A model generated the notes under the pieces. It saw only the letters and a program-made list of their open reading frames with translations. It did not search any database and was not told the origin of the DNA. This document shows positions 10,532 to 19,756 of a stretch of 64,000 nucleotides of DNA, one piece after another (within the stretch, counting starts at the first letter, position 1; each line of letters opens with the position of its first letter). The DNA is from Bradyrhizobium sp. CB1650 (GTDB lineage: Bacteria > Pseudomonadota > Alphaproteobacteria > Rhizobiales > Xanthobacteraceae), in NCBI RefSeq assembly GCF_029761915.1, contig NZ_CP121695.1:6291501-6355500 (forward strand). Reading direction: 5' to 3'. Both the position numbers and the translations under genes were made by a program.

Positions 10532-11271
10532 ATTAGCCTTTCGCGCATCACGCGCCGGCAATCCATCTCATATTCGAGATCGACGACCGGCGGACGCGCG
10601 AAGTGCCAGGTGAGGCCCGAGCGCAGCGCGCCGCGTCGGACCAGCTCGTCGGCCAGCGCGTGATGGAAATCGTGCACGGAATAAGCCTGTACGCCCGTGG
10701 TGTTCTTCCAGCCGAAACCGAGGGCCGTCATCCGGGTTTCCATCTGTGACGTCGTGAAGCGCACCTTCTCCCGCAAGCCTTCCGGGCTGAGATCACGGTA
10801 GCGCACAGTGCGCTCGACGTAGCTGCCGTTGCCTTCGCGCGCCTCGGCGCCGCCCGCGATCACGAAGGTCGGCGTCTTCGACCCCGTCGGCTTCGTGAAG
10901 GAGAACGCATAGAACGACGGCTCGGACGGCGGATCGATCTCGGGACAGACATTGCTGCGCGCCACCGGATTGGTCGACCCGTCGAAAATGCCCCATTCGG
11001 AGAGCGTTTTCACATAGTGCAGGTTGAACGCGCGAAAGCCCTCTTCACTGAACGCTGCCGGCGAGCGCAACTCGCAAGCGCAGAAGGCGGTCAGCGGCCG
11101 CCCCGCCTCCTGGATGAATTTCGCAGCGCGCGCAAATCCCTCGGCAAGCGGCACCAGCCGATCGAAACGGACGCGCTCGATCTCGTAGCCATCGTCCGCC
11201 GCCGCACCGGCAGAATACTGGAAAACGGACGGGATGAAGCGGTAATTGCCGGCGGAGAATTCACGCGTCAT
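10528..11271 (-). CDS. CnbZ-like protein (possible deaminase)
   Basis: This 247-residue protein has no signal peptide. Its blocks (YRFIPSVFQYSAG near the start, PLTAFCACELRSPAAF, GFRAFNLHY, FVIAGGAEAREGNGSY) recall proteins annotated as 2-amino-5-chloromuconate deaminase CnbZ, a family used in aminophenol and nitroaromatic degradation. That link is from memory of the family pattern and is not proven. The conserved Cys pair in CACELRSP may be functional. No other aromatic-degradation gene is nearby. It lies 9 bases beyond the stop of the cyclase gene on the same strand, so it may be co-transcribed with the signalling operon; alternatively its substrate may be a small imine or enamine. Confidence 0.45.
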   Translation of the reverse strand: MTREFSAGNYRFIPSVFQYSAGAAADDGYEIERVRFDRLVPLAEGFARAAKFIQEAGRPLTAFCACELRSPAAFSEEGFRAFNLHYVKTLSEWGIFDGSTNPVARSNVCPEIDPPSEPSFYAFSFTKPTGSKTPTFVIAGGAEAREGNGSYVERTVRYRDLSPEGLREKVRFTTSQMETRMTALGFGWKNTTGVQAYSVHDFHHALADELVRRGALRSGLTWHFARPPVVDLEYEMDCRRVMRERLI

Positions 11272-11280
11272 GTCCAGCTC

Positions 11281-12531
11281 CTATTCCAGTTGCATGCGGA
11301 CGCCCTTGGCACCGTTGAGCAGGCGCCTGAGATGAAGGCCGGCCAGGGGATCGTCGGCATGAACGCCGATCAACGCGGCGAATGCCGGCATGGCCGCGGC
11401 ATCGCCTGCCTCCAGCTTGGCAAAGGCCTCGGAATATTGCGCCGTCGCCGGCGTTTCGAACTTCGCCGGCGGCAGCGGCTCGAACGCACGCAAGGGCTCG
11501 CTGCGCCCGCGCAGAATCAGGTCGCCCACGGGGCGCCCCTGAAAATTCTCGGCGCTTCCGGCAATGCTCGCGCTGGCGCAAATCCGCGTGCCCAGATATT
11601 TGTTGGCGGCTTCCAGACGTGCTGCGATGTTGATCGTATCGCCATAGGCGGTGTAGTCGAAGAAGCGGTTGCCACCGAAATTGCCGACGAGTGCCGGTCC
11701 GGCGTGGACGCCGATGCGGGTCGTTCCGAAATTTACGCCCTTCTCCCTCTGGCGGGCGCAGAAGTCTTGTGCCCAGGCATCGAGATCGTGGGCACAGGCG
11801 ACCGCACGCGTCGCATAGTCCGGCTGGTCACCGGGCGCGTTGAACAGCACCTGGATCGCATCGCCGATGATCTTTGCGACCGTTCCCTCATGCGCGAACA
11901 CGACCTCGGCCATTCCGCCGACATATTCGTTGAGGAGCGCGCCGAGCGTTTCCGGAGCCGCGCTTTCGATCAGCGACGTGAAGCCGGTGATATCGGTGAA
12001 GATGGTCGCAACCTCGCGCCACTGCACCTCCATCCCGTCGCCCTCTCCGCCAGCCGCCAGCCGCCTGGCGAGCTCCGGCGAGAAATGGCGCGACAGGGCG
12101 GCTTGCGCGCGCTCCGCCTCCATCTGGCGTCGTCGCGCCTCGCGCAGCATTTCGATATGGCGGAGGGTCTTCTCGATCGTCGTCTCCAGGTCGACGAAGT
12201 CGATCGGCTTGGTGAGGAAGTCGAACGCGCCGCGGTTCATGGCGGTGCGGATGTTGCTCATGTCCCCATAGGCCGAGACGATGATGGTCGACTTCTTGTC
12301 CTCGGCCTCCTGGAGCTTCTGCAGGAGCGACAGCCCGTCCATCCGCGGCATATTGATGTCGGAGACGACCATGTCGACATGCGGATGCTGCGCGATCGAC
12401 TCCAGCGCCTCGACGCCGTCGCGCGCGAACACGAAGTTGACCAAACCTTCGCGAAGCTGCCTGCGGAATTTTTGCAGGACCAGCGCCTCGAGATCGGGCT
12501 CGTCGTCGACGAAGAGGATGGTCGCCGTCAT
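11281..12531 (-). CDS. Response regulator fused to class III adenylate cyclase
   Basis: This 416-residue protein joins a receiver domain (about 1-125) to a class III nucleotide cyclase domain (about 170-345) through a charged, probably coiled linker (about 125-165). The receiver has acidic D9/D10, phospho-acceptor D58 in VVSDINMPRMDG, S86 and K108. The cyclase has metal-binding D180 (FTDITGF) and D224 (KIIGDA), purine-contacting K220 and T294, and transition-state N301 and R305 in INIAARLE. The Lys/Thr pair marks ATP rather than GTP as substrate, so the product should be cAMP. A C-terminal helical tail follows. It is the last signalling gene; its ATG overlaps the stop of the upstream response regulator by four bases. 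Confidence 0.9.
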   Translation of the reverse strand: MTATILFVDDEPDLEALVLQKFRRQLREGLVNFVFARDGVEALESIAQHPHVDMVVSDINMPRMDGLSLLQKLQEAEDKKSTIIVSAYGDMSNIRTAMNRGAFDFLTKPIDFVDLETTIEKTLRHIEMLREARRRQMEAERAQAALSRHFSPELARRLAAGGEGDGMEVQWREVATIFTDITGFTSLIESAAPETLGALLNEYVGGMAEVVFAHEGTVAKIIGDAIQVLFNAPGDQPDYATRAVACAHDLDAWAQDFCARQREKGVNFGTTRIGVHAGPALVGNFGGNRFFDYTAYGDTINIAARLEAANKYLGTRICASASIAGSAENFQGRPVGDLILRGRSEPLRAFEPLPPAKFETPATAQYSEAFAKLEAGDAAAMPAFAALIGVHADDPLAGLHLRRLLNGAKGVRMQLE

Positions 12532-12917
12532 GCTGCCTGCTCGAGCCTCGTGTCGATCTCCTGGCGAAGCTGCGCGAAGTCGATCGGCTTGGTGAGGAGC
12601 CCGACGGCGCCGCGCTCGATCGCCTTCCTATGCGTCTCGGCGTCGCCATAGGCCGTGATCATGATGACGGGCACGTGCGGGTGCTCGGCCCGCACCTTCG
12701 GCAGCATGTCGAGCCCGCTCATACCGGGCATGTTGATGTCGGACAGGATCAGGATCAACGCGGGATCGCGGACCTCGGCGGCGCGCCTGAGCGCATCGGG
12801 CGCAGAGGGAGCGAACTCCATCTGAAATCGACCGGCGCGCAGGTCGCGCCGGAATTGCTGTCGGAACAGCGCCTCGACGTCGGGCTCGTCATCGACGACC
12901 AGGATGTAAACGTTCAA
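12528..12917 (-). CDS. Single-domain response regulator (CheY-like)
   Basis: This 129-residue protein is one receiver domain and nothing else. It has D9/D10, the phospho-acceptor D60 in LSDINMPGMSGLD, T88 (MITAYGD) and K110 (LLTKPIDF). It is clearly related to the receiver domain of the cyclase encoded next. The start is a TTG at 12917 that overlaps the kinase stop (TTGA), which couples its translation to the kinase. Without an output domain it may pass phosphate on, act as a phosphate sink, or bind a partner protein. The linked order kinase - receiver - receiver/cyclase suggests a short relay. Confidence 0.9.
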   Translation of the reverse strand: MNVYILVVDDEPDVEALFRQQFRRDLRAGRFQMEFAPSAPDALRRAAEVRDPALILILSDINMPGMSGLDMLPKVRAEHPHVPVIMITAYGDAETHRKAIERGAVGLLTKPIDFAQLRQEIDTRLEQAA

Positions 12918-15496
12918 GTCTTGCCTCCGGTAGTGCCGCCTGCCGCCAGCGTGCGCGGCAGCGTGATGATGAACTCGGTAAATACACCGGGTTCGGTATT
13001 CACGTCGATCTTTCCGCCGTGCTGTTTCACGACGATGTCATGGCTCATGGAAAGGCCAAGCCCGGTACCTTCGCCCGCCGGCTTGGTGGTGAAGAAGGGA
13101 TTGAACATCTTCTCCTTCACCTCGGGCGGAATCCCGGTACCGTTGTCGCGGATCCGGATCTCGACCTGGTTGCCGAGATTCCGGGTCGTCGCGCTCAAGG
13201 TCGGCTCGAAGCCGTCCCCGGCGCTCTCCTTGCGTTTGGCCGAGGCATAGAAGCCGTTCGAGACCAGATTGAGGAGGACGCGGGTGATCTCCTGCGGATA
13301 GACGTCGACCGCACCGGACGCCGGATCCAGATCGCGCTTAAGCGTGACGTTGAAGCTGGGCCTTTCGGCGCGCGCGCCATGATAGGCCAGATTGAGGCTC
13401 TCCTCGACGATCGCATTGATGTCGACAAGGCGGTGCTCGCCCGATCCTTCGCGCGAATGCAACAGCATGTTCTTGACGATGGAATCGGCACGCTTGCCGT
13501 GCTGGACGACTTTCTCGAGGTTGCCCTTGAGCATCTGGGTGAGTTCGCCGATCTCCCCCCTGGTCTTGTCGTCGAGCGCGGCTGATCGCAGGGTCTCGTT
13601 GAGCTCGTCGATCAGCTCCGTCGACACCGAGGAGAAGTTGTTGACGAAGTTGAGCGGGTTCTTGATCTCGTGGGCGATGCCGGCGGTGAGCTGGCCGAGC
13701 GAGGCAAGCTTCTCGGTCTGGACCAGGCGGTCCTGGGCGGTGCGCAAATCGTCGAGGGACCGCGACAACTCTCGGGTGCGTTCCTGGACTTCTTCAAACA
13801 ACCGGGCATTCTCGATCGCGATTAGCGCCTGATCGGCAAAGGTAGACGCGAGTTCGATTTGCTTCTCGCTAAAGGGCCGCACCATGTGTCGCGTCAAGAC
13901 GAACACTCCGAGCGGCTCGTCCTCGCGAAGCAGAGGCACACCAAGCATCGTACGGACGTCGGAGCGCCTTCGGGCAGAAGAGGGCGCAAATTCCGGGTCG
14001 GCCTGCACATCCGGGACATGAACCGTCTTGCGATCGAGCAGCGTGCGTCCAACCACACTTCCTCGCTCGGGCACAGAAGCGAACGTCCGAAGATGGTCTT
14101 CCTGCTCAGCTCCGAGGCCGCAGCTTGCCGCCAAATAAAAAATGCCGTCGTTGGGCCGGAAGATCGTGCCTTCATCTGCGTCGCACAGACGGGCCGCCGA
14201 CTCGACAAGCGTGTTTAATACCATTTGCAAATCAAATGCCGAACGGCTGATGACTTTCAGCACATCGGCGGTCGCTGTCTGCTGCTGTAGCGACTCGCTC
14301 AATTCCGCCGTGCGCTGCTCGACCTTCCTTTCCAGGTCCGCATAGGATTCCTGCAAACGCGCGCCCATGTCGTTGAACTGGTCGGCGAGCCCTTCGAGCT
14401 CGTCACCGGTCCTGATCGCGATGCGCTGGGAGAAATCGCCGCCGCCGATGCGCGCGGCGCCGCTGCGCAGTGCCTGGATCGGGCCGACCATGCGGCGCGC
14501 GAGAAATATCCCGGCGAGCACGGCGAAGATCGACGCAGCGAGCAGCACGATCGCGAGCCGTTGCAACGAGGCATAGAGCGTTGCATAGGCCTCCTCCACC
14601 GGCAACTCGACGAACATGGTCCAGCCGAGCGGCGCGATCGGCGCGGAAGCCGTCAGGACCTGCTGCCCCTGGATGTTGGTCGCCTCCTGGAGCGAATCCG
14701 GCATGACGCCGCCGCCGGCTTGCGCGGCACGCACCTGCGCGAGCCCAGACATGTCGGTATTGCGCAGCACCAGACTGATGTCGGGATGCGCGATCAGGCG
14801 TCCCTCCGGGCCGACCACATAAGCATGTCCGTGCTCGCCGACCTTGATCTGGGAGACCACGTCCCAGATCAGCTTGAGGTTCACCTCCGCGATGCTGACG
14901 CCGGCGTCCTTGCGCGCGCCGGCCAGCGCCAGCGTCATGTAGGGTTCGGACTCCCGGCGGAAATAAACCGGGCCGTAGTAGACCTTGTGCGCGACGGCCT
15001 CGGTGAATTTCGGATCGCTCGATAGGTCCACCCCGCTGTCGATGGCGTCCATGGCGAGCCGCGAGACGCGCAGGCGCTCCTTGCCGGTCGCATCCACCTG
15101 GGCGAGCTCGGTGATCGCGGGCACCTGGCGCAGCAACCGCAACGCATCGAACCGCCGCTGCTCGATCGAGCCCGCCGACCACGGCAATTGCGTGGTCCAG
15201 CCGAGCTGGCTTTCGATCTCCTTGACGAACTGACTGATCTTGCCCGCGGCCGCCTCGGCCTGCTCGTGCTGGACCCGGATCAGCGACGCCTTGTGCTCGC
15301 GATAGTAGAAGAAGACCTCGAACAGGCCGTTGGCGAGGAGCGCAACAGCGACGACGGCCACGAACAGCGCGACGTATTTGGTGAACAGCCGGGTTTTGAC
15401 CCGCGATCCAACGGCCCCACCGGGCGCCGCGCCGTCCCGGTCCGCGTTTGGCAGTGTCCGGGTTTGCAGGGTGTCGGGATGGAGGGAAATGCTCAT
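12914..15496 (-). CDS. Membrane sensor histidine kinase (Cache-HAMP-GAF-HisKA-HATPase)
   Basis: This 860-residue kinase has a first transmembrane helix near 40-64 and a large periplasmic Cache-type sensor (about 70-305, with AYVVGPEGRLIAHP). A second helix lies at about 312-334, followed by HAMP (about 335-390), a GAF domain (about 420-565), a dimerisation domain with phospho-acceptor H609 (GIAHEIKNPLNFVNN) and an ATPase domain. The ATPase domain has N-box NLVSNG (743-748), G1 DNGTGIP (784-790) and G2 GEGTGLGL. The external sensor suggests it detects a small ligand, perhaps through the binding protein encoded 54 bases upstream. It should phosphorylate the two receiver proteins encoded downstream. 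Confidence 0.92.
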   Translation of the reverse strand: MSISLHPDTLQTRTLPNADRDGAAPGGAVGSRVKTRLFTKYVALFVAVVAVALLANGLFEVFFYYREHKASLIRVQHEQAEAAAGKISQFVKEIESQLGWTTQLPWSAGSIEQRRFDALRLLRQVPAITELAQVDATGKERLRVSRLAMDAIDSGVDLSSDPKFTEAVAHKVYYGPVYFRRESEPYMTLALAGARKDAGVSIAEVNLKLIWDVVSQIKVGEHGHAYVVGPEGRLIAHPDISLVLRNTDMSGLAQVRAAQAGGGVMPDSLQEATNIQGQQVLTASAPIAPLGWTMFVELPVEEAYATLYASLQRLAIVLLAASIFAVLAGIFLARRMVGPIQALRSGAARIGGGDFSQRIAIRTGDELEGLADQFNDMGARLQESYADLERKVEQRTAELSESLQQQTATADVLKVISRSAFDLQMVLNTLVESAARLCDADEGTIFRPNDGIFYLAASCGLGAEQEDHLRTFASVPERGSVVGRTLLDRKTVHVPDVQADPEFAPSSARRRSDVRTMLGVPLLREDEPLGVFVLTRHMVRPFSEKQIELASTFADQALIAIENARLFEEVQERTRELSRSLDDLRTAQDRLVQTEKLASLGQLTAGIAHEIKNPLNFVNNFSSVSTELIDELNETLRSAALDDKTRGEIGELTQMLKGNLEKVVQHGKRADSIVKNMLLHSREGSGEHRLVDINAIVEESLNLAYHGARAERPSFNVTLKRDLDPASGAVDVYPQEITRVLLNLVSNGFYASAKRKESAGDGFEPTLSATTRNLGNQVEIRIRDNGTGIPPEVKEKMFNPFFTTKPAGEGTGLGLSMSHDIVVKQHGGKIDVNTEPGVFTEFIITLPRTLAAGGTTGGKT

Positions 15497-15550
15497 CCCC
15501 TCAACCCTAGCAAGAAGGCCGGACCTTGTCTCTTGCCGCAGCGCACAAGG

Positions 15551-16531
15551 CTACTCGATGACTTCGTCCGCAAGGGCCAGCAAGGTGGGCGGTATCTCCA
15601 ACCCGGTCGCCTTCGCCGTCTTGAGGTTGAGCACGAGGGGGTAGCGGGTCGGCTGCTCGAACGGCAGTTCGCCGGGGCTCGCCCCCCTGAAGATGCGGCC
15701 GACCAGCGCCGCCGCCCGTTCGAAGGATTCCGCAAGGTCCGGCCCGTAGGACATCAGGCCTCCGTCGCGGGCCAGGAAATCAAATTCGTAGATTGCCGGG
15801 AGTTTTTTGGCGGCAGCGAATTCAAAAACCCGCTTGCGATTCAGAACGGTCAGGGAATCGGCGACCATCAGGATGCCATCAGGCAGATCCGCATTCATGA
15901 CCGAGAACGCCTCGTTGAAATCGTCGGGCTCCCGGACGCCGAGTGCCTGCACGGCCACGCCGAGCGTTTGGGCCGCCTTGGCGGAGGCCTGATAGCGCAT
16001 GGTCATGCCGAGATCGTCCCTGTTCCAGAGCATCGCGACCTTGCCGAGTTTCGGAGACATCTCTTTCAGGAACGAGAGCCGCTTGGCGCTCAGCGTCGCC
16101 GCGACGTCCGAAATTCCGGTGACATTGCCGCCAGGGTGCGCCAAGCTCTCGATCAGCCGCGTCTCGACGGGATCGCCGATGCCGCTCGCCCCCACGGTCG
16201 GGACACCGGCCGTTTTCGCCGCCAGCGCAGCCGGATAGCCGATGACCACGAGGGCGTCGACGCTTGCTGCCTTCAGCTCCGCAACGAGCGCGGGCAGTTT
16301 TCCGAGGTCACCCATCGCGCCGCGCGAAGCAAAGGTGAGATTCTGCCCGAGGATGAAGCCGCGCTCCGCCAGCCCCTTGATCAGGATTTTTCCGGTTGAG
16401 CTCGTCTCGGTGATCGGCGCCGTCGGCGTCAGGGTTCCGAGATGGTAGACCCGATCGGTCTCTGCAGCCGCGGCCCTTGGACCGAGCAGCGCGACCGAAC
16501 TCAGTCCCTTTAGGAGGTCGCGCCGGTTCAT
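15551..16531 (-). CDS. ABC_sub_bind-family substrate-binding protein without a transporter
   Basis: This 326-residue exported protein begins with a twin-arginine-like leader (MNRRDLLKGLSSVALLG, cleavage near AAAA/ETD). It then shows the periplasmic-binding fold of the ABC_sub_bind (TrpX-like) family: HLGTLTP, GQNLTF, PALVAELKAASVDALVVIG, HPGGNVTGIS, LPAIYEFDFL and YPLVLNLKTAKATGLEIP. No permease or ATPase gene adjoins it. Instead it heads an operon with a Cache histidine kinase, so it may present a ligand to the sensor rather than import it. A good ribosome-binding site (AGGAG, 8 bases before the ATG) supports the start. Confidence 0.88.
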   Translation of the reverse strand: MNRRDLLKGLSSVALLGPRAAAAETDRVYHLGTLTPTAPITETSSTGKILIKGLAERGFILGQNLTFASRGAMGDLGKLPALVAELKAASVDALVVIGYPAALAAKTAGVPTVGASGIGDPVETRLIESLAHPGGNVTGISDVAATLSAKRLSFLKEMSPKLGKVAMLWNRDDLGMTMRYQASAKAAQTLGVAVQALGVREPDDFNEAFSVMNADLPDGILMVADSLTVLNRKRVFEFAAAKKLPAIYEFDFLARDGGLMSYGPDLAESFERAAALVGRIFRGASPGELPFEQPTRYPLVLNLKTAKATGLEIPPTLLALADEVIE

Positions 16532-16581
16532 CGTGATGCTCCTGCCCTGCTAAGCCGTGGCGGAGCCTAGCACGGGACAAG

Positions 16582-16609
16582 AAAAAAGCGGCAACTGCGT
16601 GCCGCTTTT
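16582..16609 (-). terminator. Rho-independent terminator after the RND pump gene
   Basis: On the minus strand a perfect 10-bp stem (AAAAGCGGCA / TGCCGCTTTT) with a 6-base loop is followed directly by TTTTTTC. It lies 20 bases after the pump stop codon at 16630 and before the next operon on the same strand, so it should end the TetR-adaptor-pump transcript. Confidence 0.88.
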
Positions 16610-16629
16610 GACTTTCGATTGAATGGCCG

Positions 16630-19600
16630 TCAGGTCGGCCGCAGCGCCTTGGAGCCAAGATCCATGGCGTCGATCTGCTTGTTGCGCTCCGATTCGGCTT
16701 CCTTGCTGTGATCGGTCGCCAGCACGACGTAGACCGCCGGCAGCACGAACAGCGTGAACAGGGTGCCGATCGACATGCCGGCCACGACCACGAGGCCGAT
16801 CGAGAAGCGGCTGGCGGCACCGGCGCCGGTGGCCGTCAGCAGCGGGATCAGGCCGGTGACCATGGCGGCCGTCGTCATCAGGATCGGCCGCAGGCGGATG
16901 CGGGCCGACATTTCGATGGCGGAGCGGCGGTCGAGCCGTTCCCTGATCTGAAGCTCGTTGGCGAACTCCACCATGAGGATGCCGTGCTTGGTGATCAGGC
17001 CGACCAGGGTGAGCAGACCGACCTGGGTGTAGATGTTCATGGTCGCAACGCCAAAGAACAGCGGGATCAGGGCTCCCACGATCGCCATCGGCACCGAGAT
17101 CATGATCACCAGCGGGTCACGCAAGCTCTCGAACTGCGCCGCCAGCACCAGGAAGATGATGATCAGCGCGAAGCCGAAGGTGATCGCGAGCTGGTTGCCT
17201 TCCTGCACGTACTGCCGCGAGTCCGCGAGATAGTCGTGGCTGAAGCCTTGCGGCAGCTTCTTGGCCTCGCTCTCGAGGAAGTCCACCGCCTGACCGATGG
17301 TCACGCCGGGCATCGGCACCGCCGAGAAGGTCGCCGAATTGAGCTGATTGTAGTGCGTCAGCGAGTTCGGGTCGGTGTTGGTCTGAACCGACACCACGGT
17401 CGACAGCGGAAGCTGCTGGCCGGTGTTGGTGGTCACGTAGTAGCCCGCGAGCGATTCCGGCGAGAGCCGCTTGCCGCGCGGCACCTGCGGAATCACCTGA
17501 TAGGAGCGGCCCTCCAGATTGAAGCGGTTGATGTAGTTGCCGCCGAGCAGAACCGCGAGCGTGCTGCCGAGGTTCTGCATGTTGACGCCGAGGTCCTGGG
17601 CCTTGGTGCGATCGATCGTCACCTTCACGTTCGGCTGATTGAAGGCGAGGTCGCTGTCGGAGACGATGAACATGCCGCTCTTGCGCGCAGCGTCCTTCAG
17701 CTTCTCCATCTGCTCATAGACCGTCTGGAACGCGGCGGTGGAGTTGATCACCATCTGCACCGGCAGACCGCCCGGCCCGCCCGGCAGCGGCGGCAGGTTG
17801 AACGCGAACGCCTGGACGCCCTCGATCTTGGACAGCTCCCCCTGCACGAGCGGCTTCAGCGCGATCGACGACCGCTTGCGCTCGTCCCAGGGCTTGAGCA
17901 GCATGCCGGCGATGCCGCCCTGCGGACCATTTATGCCGTTCAGGACGAAACGCAGATCGGTCTCGGGGAATTTCTGGAATTCCTTGTCGAGCTTGTCGCC
18001 GTAGAAATCGAGATAGTCGATGTTGGCGTATTTCGGTGCCTTGGTCACCGCGAACACGATGCCCTGATCTTCCTCGGGCGCCAGCTCCTTCGACGTGTGC
18101 ATGTAAAGGAATCCGACAAGGCCGAGGATCGTCAGCGCGAACAGTCCCGTCACCGCTTTGTAGTCCAGCGAACGGTCGAGCCTGCGGCCGTACCAGCGCG
18201 TCATTGCGCCGAACACCCTGTTGACGAGCTTGGCGAAACGGCCCTCCTCGGTGTTCTTCAGCAGCACCGAGCACATCATCGGCGACAGCGTCAGCGCGAT
18301 CACGCCAGACACGATCACCGAGCCCGCCAGCGTGAAGGCGAACTCGCGGAACAGCGAACCGGTGAGGCCGCCGAGGAAGCCGATCGGCGCATACACGGCG
18401 GCGAGCGTGATGGTCATCGAGATGACGGGCCCCACGATCTCACGCGCGCCTTGCAACGCTGCCTGCACGGGCGTCTTGCCCTCCTCCAGATGGCGATGGA
18501 TGTTCTCCACCACGACAATGGCGTCGTCGACCACGAGGCCGATGGCGAGCACCATGGCGAGCAGCGTCAGCAGGTTGAAGCTGAAGCCCAGCGCCAGCAT
18601 CAGCGTACAGACGCCGATCATCGACAGCGGGATGGTGACCACCGGAATGATGACCGAGCGGAGCGAGGCCAGGAACAGGAAGATCACCACGATGACGATG
18701 ATGACGGCTTCGCCCAGCGTCTTCTCGACCTCGTCGATCGAGGACTGGATGAACTTGGTCGAGTCGTAGGCCACCTTCATCTTCATCGACGGCGGCAAAT
18801 TGCGTTCGAGTTCGGGGAACAGCGCGCGCACGCCTTTGACCAGCGTCAGCGGGTTTCCTTGCGGGGTCGCCTGCACGCCGATGAAGATGGCGTGCTCGCC
18901 GTTGAAGGCGACGCTCGCATCCGTGCTTTGCGCGGCAAGTTCGACGGTCGCGATGTCCTCCATCCGCACGAAGCCGCCGTCCTTGGCCTTGACGATCATC
19001 TTCTTGAACTGGTTGACGTCGGTGAGGCCCGTATTCGTCGAAACGTTCGATACGATCAGGTAACCCTTGGTCTGGCCCGCCGCGGACTGGAAGTTGTTGG
19101 CGGTGATCGCCGCGGCGACATCGGCCGGCGACACGTTGCGCCCCGCCATCTTCACCGGATCAAGCCATAAACGCATCGCGAAGGTCTGGCCGCCGAGAAT
19201 GTCGGCGGAGGCCACGCCGTCGACGGTCGACAGCACCGGCTGCACCACGCGCGTCAGATAGTCGGAGATCGCCGATCCCGACAGTTCCTCGGACGAGAAG
19301 CCGAGATACATCACGGCCGTGGTCTGGCCCGTGGTCTTGGTGACGATCGGGTCGTTGGATTCCTTCGGGATCAGATATTTGACCGAGTTCGTCTTGGCGA
19401 GCACCTCGGTGAGCGCTTGATTCGGGTCGAAATTCAGTTTGATGTAGACCTGGATCGTCGAGGTGCCGAGCACCGAGGACGAAGTGATGTAGTCGACGCC
19501 TTCGGCGGAGGCGACCGCCTGCTCGATCGGGGTCGTGATGAAGCCCTGGATCAGGTCTGCTGAGGCGCCGGGATAGACGGTCGTGATGTTGATGACCGTG

Positions 19601-19725
19601 TTCGAAAGCTTCGGATATTGCCGGATCGGCAACACCATCGCCGCACGCAGACCGATCAGCAGGATCAGCAGGCTGACGACGACCGACAGAACCGGGCGTT
19701 TGATGAAAATATCGGTAAAGGCCAT
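16630..19725 (-). CDS. RND efflux transporter permease (HAE1/AcrB-like)
   Basis: This 1031-residue inner-membrane pump has the usual HAE1 length and layout: a first helix after MAFTDIFIKRPVLS, a large periplasmic loop, a central membrane bundle, a second large loop and a final bundle. The proton-relay acids are in GLVVDDAIVVVENIHRHL, and the matching Lys is in LVGLITKHGILMVEF. It would expel hydrophobic or amphipathic compounds by proton antiport. The adaptor gene lies just upstream and a TetR gene precedes that. No outer-membrane channel gene is present, so it must use a TolC-like protein encoded elsewhere. A strong palindrome lies between this gene and the adaptor. Confidence 0.93.
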   Translation of the reverse strand: MAFTDIFIKRPVLSVVVSLLILLIGLRAAMVLPIRQYPKLSNTVINITTVYPGASADLIQGFITTPIEQAVASAEGVDYITSSSVLGTSTIQVYIKLNFDPNQALTEVLAKTNSVKYLIPKESNDPIVTKTTGQTTAVMYLGFSSEELSGSAISDYLTRVVQPVLSTVDGVASADILGGQTFAMRLWLDPVKMAGRNVSPADVAAAITANNFQSAAGQTKGYLIVSNVSTNTGLTDVNQFKKMIVKAKDGGFVRMEDIATVELAAQSTDASVAFNGEHAIFIGVQATPQGNPLTLVKGVRALFPELERNLPPSMKMKVAYDSTKFIQSSIDEVEKTLGEAVIIVIVVIFLFLASLRSVIIPVVTIPLSMIGVCTLMLALGFSFNLLTLLAMVLAIGLVVDDAIVVVENIHRHLEEGKTPVQAALQGAREIVGPVISMTITLAAVYAPIGFLGGLTGSLFREFAFTLAGSVIVSGVIALTLSPMMCSVLLKNTEEGRFAKLVNRVFGAMTRWYGRRLDRSLDYKAVTGLFALTILGLVGFLYMHTSKELAPEEDQGIVFAVTKAPKYANIDYLDFYGDKLDKEFQKFPETDLRFVLNGINGPQGGIAGMLLKPWDERKRSSIALKPLVQGELSKIEGVQAFAFNLPPLPGGPGGLPVQMVINSTAAFQTVYEQMEKLKDAARKSGMFIVSDSDLAFNQPNVKVTIDRTKAQDLGVNMQNLGSTLAVLLGGNYINRFNLEGRSYQVIPQVPRGKRLSPESLAGYYVTTNTGQQLPLSTVVSVQTNTDPNSLTHYNQLNSATFSAVPMPGVTIGQAVDFLESEAKKLPQGFSHDYLADSRQYVQEGNQLAITFGFALIIIFLVLAAQFESLRDPLVIMISVPMAIVGALIPLFFGVATMNIYTQVGLLTLVGLITKHGILMVEFANELQIRERLDRRSAIEMSARIRLRPILMTTAAMVTGLIPLLTATGAGAASRFSIGLVVVAGMSIGTLFTLFVLPAVYVVLATDHSKEAESERNKQIDAMDLGSKALRPT

Positions 19726-19756
19726 CGCGGCGATCTCGATTTCTTTGTCTCAAGAG

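Noticed and set aside
16708..19170. Very long open frame (820 codons) opposite the RND pump gene
   Set aside because: It is an antisense shadow of a clear pump gene; its translation is His/Arg/Asp-rich with no family character, as expected in GC-rich DNA.
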